From Cobetia sp. L2A1 (lineage in GTDB: Bacteria > Pseudomonadota > Gammaproteobacteria > Pseudomonadales > Halomonadaceae), in assembly GCF_009796845.1 (NCBI RefSeq), contig NZ_CP047025.1, positions 1,178,001 through 1,242,000 on the forward strand: a DNA stretch of 64,000 nt. Reading direction: 5' to 3'. Of the stretch, positions 1 to 8,028 are shown piece after piece. A model generated the notes under the pieces. The model was not told the origin of the DNA and made no database searches. It worked only from the letters and a program-made list of their open reading frames with translations. The translations under genes were made by a program, and so were the position numbers. Each line of letters begins with the position of its first letter. The stretch's first letter is position 1.

Positions 1-157
1 CCACATGGACTGCTTTTGGCCAGTACTGAGATGTCAGAGGCAGTGTTGTGCTATCCGCGGATTGTGTCGGATAGTGTTCCGCTAGGCTGCTCTGCTCCAG
101 AGTCAGTTTGCGGGAAGAGTCGGCCAGCTGACGTACGCCACGATTTGCGATGTTCAT
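1..157 (-). CDS. Partial unknown protein (N-terminal 52 codons)
   Basis: An open frame runs off the left edge from an ATG at 157-155. It is preceded on the minus strand by GAGGAA eight bases upstream, a good ribosome binding site. The visible protein begins MNIANRGVRQLADSSRKLTL and continues without a stop for 52 codons. It is polar, with no signal peptide or recognisable motif, and I do not recognise the family. The ribosome binding site lies in one arm of a perfect inverted repeat (see the leader element), which supports this start as a real, possibly translationally controlled gene. Confidence 0.5.
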   Translation of the reverse strand, partial: MNIANRGVRQLADSSRKLTLEQSSLAEHYPTQSADSTTLPLTSQYWPKAVHV

Positions 158-224
158 GTAAAATTCCTCGACGTTATCTGCGCTTATGCGCTTGATTGAA
201 GGCGTTGCATTAGCAACGTCGAGG
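155..224 (-). promoter_or_regulatory. Leader hairpin that can hide the ribosome binding site
   Basis: In the minus-strand transcript, CCTCGACGTT (224-215) is perfectly complementary to AACGTCGAGG (175-166). The second arm contains most of the GAGGAA ribosome binding site of the gene starting at 157. Two GCGC blocks between the arms can pair with each other to form an inner hairpin. The layout fits an RNA thermometer or another translation-controlling leader; that function is inferred from complementarity only. Confidence 0.5.
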
Positions 225-605
225 AGAATGGAAAGATGCGCGCGACATAGTCAAACCCATACCTTGGCAGGAAGGCACTAATGTTGCGTAAGTATCATCA
301 ATATAGGTGCTGGTCTGTCGCTACGGCATGAATAATCTGATCGACTGGTATTATGTAAGCCATTAGCGCTATTCTTCAGCCTGTCACTAAGGTCAAGTTA
401 CTGTGTGTCTGTAAACTCGCCATGAGCAAGCGTTGAGTGCACGGAGACTGGAGGGGCATCAGACGCTGGGTTTACGCGTGGAAGACACATAGACTTGATC
501 AAGGCAGCGGGAGCGTAGCCGCACGAGTGCAGAGTAAGCAGATGATGTGCCCCCAGCCGGTGTTCGGTGTGTAGGGTCAAGTGGGTAGTGGAGGTGTCCT
601 TTATC
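158..605. other. Intergenic region, 448 bases
   Basis: This is the divergent region between the leftmost minus-strand gene and the GGDEF-EAL gene on the plus strand. It holds the leader inverted repeat at 166-224. The remainder shows only short frames without ribosome binding sites and no repeat I could recognise. Promoters for both genes are expected here, but I found no convincing -35/-10 pair. Confidence 0.5.
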
Positions 606-2621
606 ATGGCAAAAGGGTTCCGTCAGGCTGGTAGTGCCGCCGGAATATTGCGCTCTAGTTCCGTTATTATTGTCGCGGTTATGTCACTAATGGCAGTGCT
701 GGTGGCAGGGGAGGGCATGATCGGGCGCTGGATAACAGCGATGCTGATGGTGATTCTTGGCGCAACAGCGGGCATCATGCTAACTCGCAAGCGTCAGGTG
801 TCACATCATCAGCACACGCAGGAGGCGGTCATGCAGACGAGTATGGTTGGCCCCTCGACCAGCAAGGGTCTTCCCGTCAGCGATCAGCGGTTTCGAGAGT
901 TGTTGGAAAGTCTGCCGCGCGTTGCTGTCCAGGGGTACGACAGCCAGCGCCGCGTCATTTACTGGAACGAGGCGAGTGAGCGGCTATACGGTTTCAGCGA
1001 GCAGGAAGCTCGTGGACGATGTCTGGAATCTTTGCTGATTCCGGAAACGATGGCAGACGTCGTAGTGGATGCGCATCATGCATGGATGAGCAAGGGCGTC
1101 GAGATCCCTTCAAGTGAACTTGAGCTAAAGCACAAGTCAGGGGCTCCTGTGCCTGTGTTTTCTCACCATGTCATGCTGGGGGAGCGCACCGACAACCCGT
1201 TGATGTTCTGTATCGATATTGATTTGACGGGGGAGCGCAAGGTTCAGCGTGAGCTGGATTACATGACGCGCTTTGACCCGTTGACCGAGCTACCCAATCG
1301 TCAAACCTTTGAGAGTGAGCTTGAGCAGGTACTGAGCGATTGTCATCGCCACGGCGATACGCTGATGGTGCTATTTCTCGATATCGACCATTTTACCGAA
1401 ATCAACGACACCCTGGGATACGAGATGGGTGACCGGGTGATTCGCAGTGTCGCGTCACGCTTGCAAGGCTTTCAGCGTGGTCAGGATCTTCTGTCGCGCT
1501 TTGGGGGGGATGAGTTTGTACTGGCGATGCCTCGCCTGGATTACGAAAGTGATGCATTGGCTGTGGTCGAGCGTATTCGCGAAGACTTCCAGCACCCCTT
1601 CACCATTGATGGGTGCGAGCTCTTGTTGCGTTTGAGCATTGGCATCAGCCTGTATCCCGAAAATGGCAGTGACGCGGGAGAGTTGCTACGCAATGCTGAT
1701 GTCGCGAAACACCGCGCCAAGCAGGCGGGACGTGACGGCTATCAATTCTTCAATCAGGAAGTCCGCAATGAGATGCTGCATCAGCACCATCTGGCTGGGC
1801 GGCTTCAGGCGTTGTTGAATCAGGATGGCGGCGGAGAACTCTCTTTGCACTATCAGCCTCAGGTCGCCGCACGCAGCGAGCGGATCGAGTCCTTCGAGGC
1901 ACTGATGCGTTGGCATGCGCCGGAAGGCTATATCCCGCCCTCGGACTTTATCAAGGTGGCAGAGCGTACCAATCTCATTGAGCGTCTGGGAGACTGGGTT
2001 ATTCGTCAGGCGTGCCATCAGCAGGCGGAATGGCATGCATTGGGGCTTAAAGGCTACCGGATCGACATCAATATTTCGGGACGACAGGCGACCAGCTCTG
2101 ACGTTTTCCAGCGTCTCGAGGACTGTGTCGCGGAATACGGCTTAACGCCACGCGATATCGGGATAGAGCTGACCGAGAACGTCTTGCTCGAAGCAGACGT
2201 CAAGGTGCGTGATAGTTTGCGCGCCCTGCATGATCGTGGTTACAAGATCGCGATTGATGACTTCGGGACAGGGTACTCCTCGATGAGCTATCTCAAGATG
2301 CTGCCGGTCACGGCACTCAAGATTGATCGCTCATTCGTGACGGAGTGCGCTCACGAACCGAAGGATCGCGCGATCATGGAGGCGACCATCTTCCTGGGCC
2401 ATCGACTGGGGCTGGAAGTGGTAGCTGAGGGAGTAGAGAACATTCAGCAGCTAGAGCTATTGCGTGAGATGCGGTGTGATCTCATTCAGGGCTATTACTT
2501 TTATAAGCCGATGGCGGCGGCAGATATTCAGCGCTTGCTCCTGGGAGGCAATAACCCGCAAAGTCACCGTATAAGTGCTGGGCCAGGCGAAAATGGTGCC
2601 GCAGCACCGGGGTGCCATTGA
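606..2621 (+). CDS. Membrane-anchored PAS-GGDEF-EAL cyclic-di-GMP protein
   Basis: Predicted cyclic-di-GMP turnover enzyme of about 671 residues. ATG at 606 is chosen because GGAGGT lies just upstream; an in-frame GTG at 567 would add 13 residues but lacks a site. Two hydrophobic stretches near residues 15-55 suggest a membrane anchor. A PAS-like sensor follows (about 85-215), then a cyclase domain with an intact GGDEF motif at 300-304. An RGQD inhibitory site lies five residues before that motif. The EAL domain has EAL at 431-433 and retains ELTEN, DDFGTGYS, KIDRSF and AEGVE. Both activities could therefore be present; which one dominates cannot be read from sequence. It stands alone, with a structured RNA candidate downstream. 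Confidence 0.9.
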   Translation: MAKGFRQAGSAAGILRSSSVIIVAVMSLMAVLVAGEGMIGRWITAMLMVILGATAGIMLTRKRQVSHHQHTQEAVMQTSMVGPSTSKGLPVSDQRFRELLESLPRVAVQGYDSQRRVIYWNEASERLYGFSEQEARGRCLESLLIPETMADVVVDAHHAWMSKGVEIPSSELELKHKSGAPVPVFSHHVMLGERTDNPLMFCIDIDLTGERKVQRELDYMTRFDPLTELPNRQTFESELEQVLSDCHRHGDTLMVLFLDIDHFTEINDTLGYEMGDRVIRSVASRLQGFQRGQDLLSRFGGDEFVLAMPRLDYESDALAVVERIREDFQHPFTIDGCELLLRLSIGISLYPENGSDAGELLRNADVAKHRAKQAGRDGYQFFNQEVRNEMLHQHHLAGRLQALLNQDGGGELSLHYQPQVAARSERIESFEALMRWHAPEGYIPPSDFIKVAERTNLIERLGDWVIRQACHQQAEWHALGLKGYRIDINISGRQATSSDVFQRLEDCVAEYGLTPRDIGIELTENVLLEADVKVRDSLRALHDRGYKIAIDDFGTGYSSMSYLKMLPVTALKIDRSFVTECAHEPKDRAIMEATIFLGHRLGLEVVAEGVENIQQLELLREMRCDLIQGYYFYKPMAAADIQRLLLGGNNPQSHRISAGPGENGAAAPGCH

Positions 2622-2759
2622 AGCAACGTTGGCTCGTTGCCGTAGTAGCATGGGACTGTTGCTATTAATGTGCTTTTTTGTTCGCGCGCTAAAAGATATG
2701 ATGCTGACAGTTGAAGCGGGATGGGCTGCCAATTTCATCGAGTGATGAGCAGCAGTCTG

Positions 2760-2972
2760 TTACGGAGTTGTCGAGTCGAGCAGAGTACGGCTCCTCGACA
2801 ACTCCTGCCGAGGGTGGCTGCGTCGTTCAATGCGCAGAGTTGTTCGCCCACCCTCGCTTCCGACCTGCTTGGCAGGTTGCGATGGTTCCTTGAGCGGATT
2901 TAACGATCTTTCTGGCAATATCCTCTGGATATGATGGCCGGTCAGGCCAGTCCTTGTGACTGGCCTTTTTTA
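2760..2972 (+). ncRNA. Candidate structured small RNA with terminator
   Basis: Four consecutive hairpins end in a terminator with no coding frame behind them. Hairpin 1 pairs GGAGTTGTCGAG (2764-2775) with CTCGACAACTCC (2794-2805) and has an inner GAGC/GCTC extension. Hairpin 2 pairs 2809-2817 with 2848-2856 (CGAGGGTGG/CCACCCTCG) and encloses CTGCG/CGCAG at 2818-2822 and 2833-2837. Hairpin 3 is ACCTGC/GCAGGT at 2863-2868 and 2872-2877. A terminator follows at 2945-2970. I do not recognise it as RNase P, 6S, tmRNA or SRP RNA. A TATGAT at 2697-2702 could be a -10 box, but the matching -35 is weak. It could instead be an extended 3' region of the upstream gene. Confidence 0.45.
2945..2970 (+). 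terminator. Rho-independent terminator
   Basis: GGCCAGTC (2945-2952) pairs with GACTGGCC (2958-2965) around a five-base loop and is followed by a run of five T. The T run is on the plus strand only, so it ends rightward transcription, either of the RNA candidate or of the upstream GGDEF-EAL gene more than 300 bases away. It faces the convergent trpI gene. Confidence 0.85.
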
Positions 2973-3056
2973 TGTGTGTCAGTTGAGTTTCCTTACCGCT
3001 CTCTTCTGCCGCGTGGCGTCTTCGGTAGCCCTTCTGGCGGAAAGGCTACCGTGGGT

Positions 3057-4046
3057 CTACTGGCCAGCCTGTGGAGTCGCTGCCAGCGCTTGTGCCAGCC
3101 ATTCTGCCAACGCATCGGCATACGGATGACGGCCACGAGAACGACCTGCTTCGGGCAGTGTCAGGGTTAGACATGCTTGTGTCTCGACAAACCCCCATGG
3201 CGCTATCAGGCGTTTGCTACGCAAGTCTTCCTCCACGAGATAGTCCGGTGCGATGCCCACCCCAAGTCCAGCCAGTGTCGCTTCCAGCAGATAGTTGAGA
3301 TGCTCAAACCCTTGCGCATAGTGCAATTGGTCACTAGGCAGGGATTGCCGAGCGCACCAGTCTGGCCATGCTTGAGAACGTGAATGGGTATGTAGCAACG
3401 GCAGGTCTAGCAGTATCGCGGACGAAGGAGGCTGCGCATCATTGGAAAGCCATGTGGTATCAGGCCGTAGTACAGGACCGATGCGCTCTGTGCCTAGCAC
3501 TCGTGTCTCTTGATGCTCTGACTCCTGGAAAGGAGGCATCTGAAAGCGCAGTACCCCATCGATACCCGGTCGTAGGGTGTCGGCTTCATCGCTGGCAGTG
3601 AGATGCAATTCCAGTTCAGGCAGCGCCTGCTTGAGTGCGCCGAGTCGTGGAATACACCAGCGCGCGAGAAATGATCCGGGGCAACTGAGGACAAAGGGTG
3701 CGCGCGCATCGCGACGTGTCAGTTCTGAACAGACCCGTGCCAACCCGCCCAGGTGATGACGAGTTGCCGTTGCCAGTTCATGTCCTGCCTGGGTCAGATG
3801 CAAACCACGGCCTGCTCGCTCGAATAACCGCGTACCGAGTGTCTCTTCCAGCTGGCGAACCTGACGACTGACCGCGCCATGGGTGACATGCAGTGCTTCG
3901 GCAGCGCGGGAAGCACTTTCAAAGCGGGCGGCGGCATCAAAGGCGCGTAATGCATTGAGTGACGGCAGTGCGGGTAGATTGGCCTCACGGGAGGAAGAAG
4001 TGGCTAATGGTGTGCCATCTGAGAGGGGGGGAGTGGTGTGCGCCAT
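3057..4046 (-). CDS. trpI: LysR-type activator TrpI
   Basis: LysR-family regulator of 329 residues, divergent from trpBA. Start at 4046 is chosen because AAGGAGA lies upstream; an in-frame extension to 4142 has no such site. The N-terminal winged helix-turn-helix begins PSLNALRAFDAAARFESASR, followed by HVTHGAVSRQVRQLEETLG. The effector domain contains FVLSCPGSFLARWCIPRL and a C-terminal APWGFVET segment, both close to what I recall of Pseudomonas TrpI. TrpI activates tryptophan synthase genes in response to indoleglycerol phosphate in pseudomonads. The divergent arrangement and a palindromic operator between the genes support the same role here. Confidence 0.9.
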   Translation of the reverse strand: MAHTTPPLSDGTPLATSSSREANLPALPSLNALRAFDAAARFESASRAAEALHVTHGAVSRQVRQLEETLGTRLFERAGRGLHLTQAGHELATATRHHLGGLARVCSELTRRDARAPFVLSCPGSFLARWCIPRLGALKQALPELELHLTASDEADTLRPGIDGVLRFQMPPFQESEHQETRVLGTERIGPVLRPDTTWLSNDAQPPSSAILLDLPLLHTHSRSQAWPDWCARQSLPSDQLHYAQGFEHLNYLLEATLAGLGVGIAPDYLVEEDLRSKRLIAPWGFVETQACLTLTLPEAGRSRGRHPYADALAEWLAQALAATPQAGQ

Positions 4047-4152
4047 CTGTTGTCTCCTTGCGATGGGCTGGCTTGGGCGAGCATCAGAGGTCAGGCAGAG
4101 GCCGTTCGGTTCAATCGCTACAGGATGGTATTCCGTAGTCATGACTTTTATA

Positions 4153-4177
4153 TGTGAGAATAACTCACAGATGTGAG
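4153..4177. promoter_or_regulatory. Probable TrpI operator
   Basis: Three copies of one half-site occur in alternating orientation: TGTGAG (4153-4158), CTCACA (4164-4169), TGTGAG (4172-4177). The first pair has the long interrupted dyad typical of LysR-type recognition sites, and the third half-site could be an activation site. The element lies between trpI and trpB, about 60 bases upstream of the predicted trpB transcription start. That is the usual position for activation by a LysR-type protein. Binding by TrpI is inferred. Confidence 0.65.
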
Positions 4178-4189
4178 CGGATATATCGT

Positions 4190-4218
4190 TTTTCTTCCTG
4201 AGCTTGGGGCGCTAGGAT
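4190..4218 (+). promoter_or_regulatory. Possible trpBA promoter
   Basis: TAGGAT at 4213-4218 resembles a -10 box. The hexamer 17 bases upstream, TTTTCT at 4190-4195, is a poor -35, as expected for an activator-dependent promoter. The palindromic operator ends 13 bases before it. The assignment rests on spacing and is tentative. Confidence 0.35.
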
Positions 4219-4312
4219 GATCAGCATACCGTCGGCCTCGTTGATAAATCGCTCTGTATTTTGGAGCTAGACGTTAGAGGCCAACCACCGACACGATTTC
4301 GAGGAGTTCAAC

Positions 4313-5554
4313 ATGAGCCAGTCGACTGCCACAGCCAGCCTTCGCCAAGGCCCCGATGCCAAGGGCTTCTTCGGTGACTTCGGTGGGCGCTTTGTTGCCG
4401 AAACTCTGATGCCGTTGATTTTGCACCTGCAGCGTGAATATGAAGCTGCTCAGCAGGATCCAGCCTTTGCCAAGGAGCTGTCAGGTTTATCCGCTGATTA
4501 CGTTGGCCGCCAGAGCCCACTGTATTTTGCTGAACGCCTGACCGAAAAGCTGGGCGGCGCCAAGGTCTATCTCAAGCGAGAAGATCTGATGCATACCGGC
4601 GCTCACAAGATCAACAATGCACTCGGGCAGGTACTGCTGGCGCGTCGCATGGGCAAGCAGCGCATCATCGCTGAAACGGGTGCCGGCATGCATGGCGTAG
4701 CGACTGCGACCGTTGCAGCGCGCTTTGGTCTGGACTGTGTGATCTACATGGGCTCTACCGATATTCACCGCCAGCAGCCCAACGTGCAGCGCATGCAGCT
4801 GCTGGGTGCCAAGGTAGTCCCGGTGACGGCGGGTGATGGCACCTTGAAGGACGCCATGAATGAGGCGTTGCGCGACTGGGTCACCAATGTAGACGACACC
4901 TTCTACATCATCGGCACCGTGGCCGGGCCGCATCCGTACCCGCAGCTGGTACGCGACTTCCAGTCCATCATCGGCAAGGAAGTGCGCACCCAGATTCTCG
5001 AGAAGGAAGGGCGCCTGCCAGATTCACTGGTCGCCTGTATCGGTGGTGGCTCCAATGCGATGGGTCTGTTCCACCCCTTCCTTGATGATGAGAGTGTCGA
5101 GATCATTGGCGTGGAAGCCGCTGGTGAAGGCCTCGATACGCCACGCCATGCTGCCAGTCTCAAAGGCGGAAAGCCGGGCGTACTGCACGGTAACCGTACC
5201 TTCCTGCTGCAGGATGAAGAAGGGCAGATCGGTGATGCTCATTCCATCTCGGCTGGGCTCGACTATCCGGGTATTGGCCCTGAGCACGCCTGGTTGCATG
5301 ACATCAAGCGTGCTGAGTATGTCGCTGCGACAGATCAGGAGGCATTGGATGCCTTCCAGATGCTATGTCGTCTGGAAGGCATCATTCCGGCCCTGGAGTC
5401 TGCTCATGCACTGGCGGAGGTCATCAAGCGTGCTCCGAGATTGCCGAAGGATCATCTGATGGTCGTCAATCTCAGTGGTCGCGGTGACAAGGACATGGCC
5501 ACCGTCACGCATCACTTGGCTGATGAGCTAGGCCTGAATCCCGATATTGTCTGA
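4313..5554 (+). CDS. trpB: Tryptophan synthase beta chain
   Basis: TrpB condenses indole with serine using pyridoxal phosphate to make tryptophan, in complex with TrpA. The 413-residue protein has the [13 protein letters not shown] segment with the cofactor lysine at about residue 99, and the glycine-rich GGGSNAMG loop. GAGGAG at 4301-4306 precedes the ATG. It is slightly longer at the N terminus than the roughly 397-residue enteric enzyme. It leads a two-gene trpBA operon that is separate from any other trp genes and divergent from trpI, as in Pseudomonas. Confidence 0.98.
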   Translation: MSQSTATASLRQGPDAKGFFGDFGGRFVAETLMPLILHLQREYEAAQQDPAFAKELSGLSADYVGRQSPLYFAERLTEKLGGAKVYLKREDLMHTGAHKINNALGQVLLARRMGKQRIIAETGAGMHGVATATVAARFGLDCVIYMGSTDIHRQQPNVQRMQLLGAKVVPVTAGDGTLKDAMNEALRDWVTNVDDTFYIIGTVAGPHPYPQLVRDFQSIIGKEVRTQILEKEGRLPDSLVACIGGGSNAMGLFHPFLDDESVEIIGVEAAGEGLDTPRHAASLKGGKPGVLHGNRTFLLQDEEGQIGDAHSISAGLDYPGIGPEHAWLHDIKRAEYVAATDQEALDAFQMLCRLEGIIPALESAHALAEVIKRAPRLPKDHLMVVNLSGRGDKDMATVTHHLADELGLNPDIV

Positions 5555-5635
5555 GCCGCATTTCTATCGCCTTTTGCCCTTTTATGCTCACGTGCGTCAA
5601 TGGCGCATGTGAGCCAGGAAGTTCGGAGTCTACCG

Positions 5636-6484
5636 ATGAGCATTTCCGCTACTAATACTGACAAGGCTGCGACCGATAGCCGTCTTGATCGCCGCTTTGC
5701 CACTGTACGTGCTGAAAATCGTGCGGCGCTAGTCACATACATCACGGCTGGTGACCCGGGGTATGATGCCAGTCTTGCGACCTTCCTTGGCATGGCAGAA
5801 GCTGGTGCTGATGTCATTGAATTGGGTATGCCTTTCACTGATCCGATGGCGGATGGCCTGGCTATTCAGCATGCTACCCAACGAGCGCTGAAGGCTGGTC
5901 AGACGATGGACCGCACCCTTGCTATGGTAAGCGAGTTCCGCAAGCAGGATCAGGACACGCCGATTGTGCTGATGGGCTACTACAACCCGATTTATCGTCG
6001 CGGTGTGGCACGTTTCCTCGAGCAGGCGAATGAAGCCGGTGTGGACGGTTTGATCGTGGTCGATCTCCCGCCGGAGCACGATGATGAGCTTTGTCTTCCC
6101 GCAGCAAAGGCAGGTATCAGCTTCATTCGTCTCGCGACGCCGACGACCAATAGCGAGCGTCTGCCGCGTGTGCTGGCTAACACGTCTGGCTTCCTCTATT
6201 ACGTATCAAGCAACGGGGTTACTGGCGGTGCAGCTCCCACTGCCGACAAGGTCGAGGCTGAAGTCGGACGTATTCGTGAGCATACCGATATTCCGGTCGC
6301 GGTAGGGTTTGGTATTCGTACCGCTGAGCAAGCTGCGCGTATTGGCCGTTTCGCTGACGGTGTGGTGGTGGGGTCTGCCTTGATTGATCTACAAGCGAAT
6401 GCCGAGACGCCAGAGCAGGGGACCCGCGATGTACATGCGCTGACGCGTGAACTGGCCAAGGCACTGCAGACTGCACGCAAGTGA
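5636..6484 (+). CDS. trpA: Tryptophan synthase alpha chain
   Basis: TrpA cleaves indoleglycerol phosphate and passes indole to TrpB through a tunnel. The 282-residue TIM-barrel protein has [10 protein letters not shown] near the N terminus, [13 protein letters not shown] carrying the catalytic glutamate and aspartate region, and the phosphate-binding VGFGIRT segment. ATG at 5636 follows CGGAGT; an earlier in-frame start at 5600 lacks a site and family support. It lies 81 bases after trpB in the same orientation, and a strong hairpin follows. Confidence 0.97.
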   Translation: MSISATNTDKAATDSRLDRRFATVRAENRAALVTYITAGDPGYDASLATFLGMAEAGADVIELGMPFTDPMADGLAIQHATQRALKAGQTMDRTLAMVSEFRKQDQDTPIVLMGYYNPIYRRGVARFLEQANEAGVDGLIVVDLPPEHDDELCLPAAKAGISFIRLATPTTNSERLPRVLANTSGFLYYVSSNGVTGGAAPTADKVEAEVGRIREHTDIPVAVGFGIRTAEQAARIGRFADGVVVGSALIDLQANAETPEQGTRDVHALTRELAKALQTARK

Positions 6485-6560
6485 TGTGATCGATTGCTGA
6501 TCGATGCTCTCCCTTGGCGTAACGGTTACACCTGGATTCATGGAATAGGTGCAGTGATTG

Positions 6561-6601
6561 ACACGACAACGCCCCGACCTCTAGGCGGGGCGTTGTCGTG
6601 T
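6561..6601. terminator. Bidirectional terminator-like hairpin after trpA
   Basis: A perfect 16-base inverted repeat runs from 6561-6576 to 6586-6601, centred on CGCCCCG/CGGGGCG, with a CCT/AGG extension in the loop. It lies between the convergent trpA and the minus-strand lipoprotein hydrolase gene. The T tract is weak on both sides, so it may block transcription or protect RNA ends rather than act as a classical terminator. Confidence 0.65.
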
Positions 6602-6642
6602 CTGGATTTCCTGTATCCGTGGTTGTAGGCTTTTTCTCAGCG

Positions 6643-7674
6643 TCAGGCAGCGGGCAGTTGTGAATCAAGCCAGTCATGCAGGAGTTCATGCACCTTGGCC
6701 TCATTACTCCATTGCAGAATCAGATGGGGGGCGTCGGGAAGATAGTGCACCTCAAGAGTGGGGCGTGAATCCTTGGGCCAGTCATTGACCAGGCGCTCAA
6801 TGGACACACGAGGGACCGTCGTGTCTCTGCCGCCATGCAGCAGTAAGGTCGGAGGCAGAATCGATGCAGATACATCGCTCGGTGCATCTCCATCTGTGCG
6901 GTCCCTGGTTTCGTTCCTTGCCAGCATGCCGACACTGTCACTGGCTCTGTCCGTTAAGCGGATCAGCCCATAGTAGGCATCAAGGCGTACTTCATGAACC
7001 ACGCGTGTGTCACTCCTCAGTCGCATTGCGGAGGCGGGCAGCAGCTCATTCTCAGGATATTGACGCGGCACGCTGAGTGCCTTGCTCGGCACCACGTGCG
7101 CTGCCAGCCATAGGCCAACATTGTAGAGGTAGCGCAGTTGAATGCCGCCTCGCACACCCGGTGCTGCGAGTATCGCTCCACGTACATTAAGCTCAGGATG
7201 CTCGGTTAATGTCGTCAGTACTACGGAGCCTCCCATGCTTTCACCCGCCAGTATCAACGGCAATTCAGGATGGCGCTGACGCAGTACCTGGATGGCATCG
7301 ATCAAATCATTGACCAGTAATTCATCTTCAGGCCATAACCCCTTGTCGCCAGATTCACCAAATCCTCGCTGATCATAGGCATAGCCAACGATTCCCTGTT
7401 GCGCAAGCCAGGGCCCTAGTGCCGCATACGCCAGGCGGAAATCCCCATAGCTGTGGAGCCCTAGCAGCATGGCGCGAGGAGGAACGTCGGTCGCGGAGGG
7501 CCATGCTTGCCACGCCAACCGTGTACTGTCCCGTGTTATCAGGGCTGTATTGCCTTCTTGTTCCACAAGATGCGGCGTCGTCGTGTTATCGCCATGCGTC
7601 AGATAGTGGGGTAGGCAGGCGCTGAGAAGAGGAAGGCAGCAGGTGCCAGCCAGTAGCAGGTGATGGGCTTTCAT
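6643..7674 (-). CDS. Alpha/beta-hydrolase lipoprotein (S33/monoglyceride lipase-like)
   Basis: The 343-residue protein starts with a lipoprotein signal peptide (positively charged start, hydrophobic core, lipobox LLSAC with Cys at about residue 19). It should therefore be a membrane-anchored lipoprotein. The remainder is an alpha/beta-hydrolase. GLHSYGD probably forms the oxyanion region, GESMGG holds the nucleophilic serine, and LLHGGRDTTVP and DAPHLIL supply the likely acid and histidine. The fold resembles the serine aminopeptidase/monoacylglycerol lipase group. The substrate is unknown. It is monocistronic and convergent with trpA. Confidence 0.8.
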   Translation of the reverse strand: MKAHHLLLAGTCCLPLLSACLPHYLTHGDNTTTPHLVEQEGNTALITRDSTRLAWQAWPSATDVPPRAMLLGLHSYGDFRLAYAALGPWLAQQGIVGYAYDQRGFGESGDKGLWPEDELLVNDLIDAIQVLRQRHPELPLILAGESMGGSVVLTTLTEHPELNVRGAILAAPGVRGGIQLRYLYNVGLWLAAHVVPSKALSVPRQYPENELLPASAMRLRSDTRVVHEVRLDAYYGLIRLTDRASDSVGMLARNETRDRTDGDAPSDVSASILPPTLLLHGGRDTTVPRVSIERLVNDWPKDSRPTLEVHYLPDAPHLILQWSNEAKVHELLHDWLDSQLPAA

Positions 7675-8028
7675 GTGCCACAGACCTCATGATCAGGTAG
7701 GGGAGGACAATTTTGGAAGATGCCCGGAGTGCTTGCGATAGCAAAAGACGTAGAGCGGCGACCCTTTCAGGTGCTCGGGGAACGGGCTTTACGTCGGTCT
7801 GCTCCCGAGTTTCAGCGTGGACTAGCAGCCTGACAGCCTCATACTCTGCCATCTTTCAACGCAGTGTGTTGCGGTACTATCACGTCAGGAAAAGTTGATG
7901 TCGAGTGTCAGGCATCCAATGTCAGGTATCCATGCTGCAAAGAGGTACGGCGTCCTGATCTCGCGACAATCGCCGATAGTGTAGAGCGAGTCATTGGAAG
8001 CACTTGTCGCTTTTCGGGGGAGACAGTA
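7675..8028. other. Divergent intergenic region, 354 bases
   Basis: This separates the lipoprotein hydrolase gene (minus) from the second GGDEF-EAL gene (plus). The frame of the GGDEF-EAL gene stays open upstream to a GTG at 7864, but that extension is cysteine-rich, lacks a ribosome binding site and does not look coding. A minus-strand frame from 7852 to 7586 overlaps the hydrolase start and has no clear ribosome binding site. I see no repeat or RNA structure that stands out. Confidence 0.45.

Noticed and set aside
2760..2972. Assignment of the RNA candidate to a known class (6S, RNase P, SRP, CsrB-like)
   Set aside because: Diagnostic sequences of these RNAs are not visible; only scattered GGA motifs occur, too few for a CsrB/RsmY-type decoy.
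4172..4183. TGTGAGCGGATA, resembling the lac operator
   Set aside because: The match is to one half only, and the block is better explained as the third half-site of the TrpI-type operator.
7586..7852. An 88-codon minus-strand frame overlapping the lipoprotein gene start
   Set aside because: No ribosome binding site, and it overlaps a gene with a clear signal peptide in another frame.
7864..8028. N-terminal extension of the second GGDEF-EAL protein to a GTG at 7864
   Set aside because: Cysteine-rich, no ribosome binding site, and the PAS domain is complete without it.
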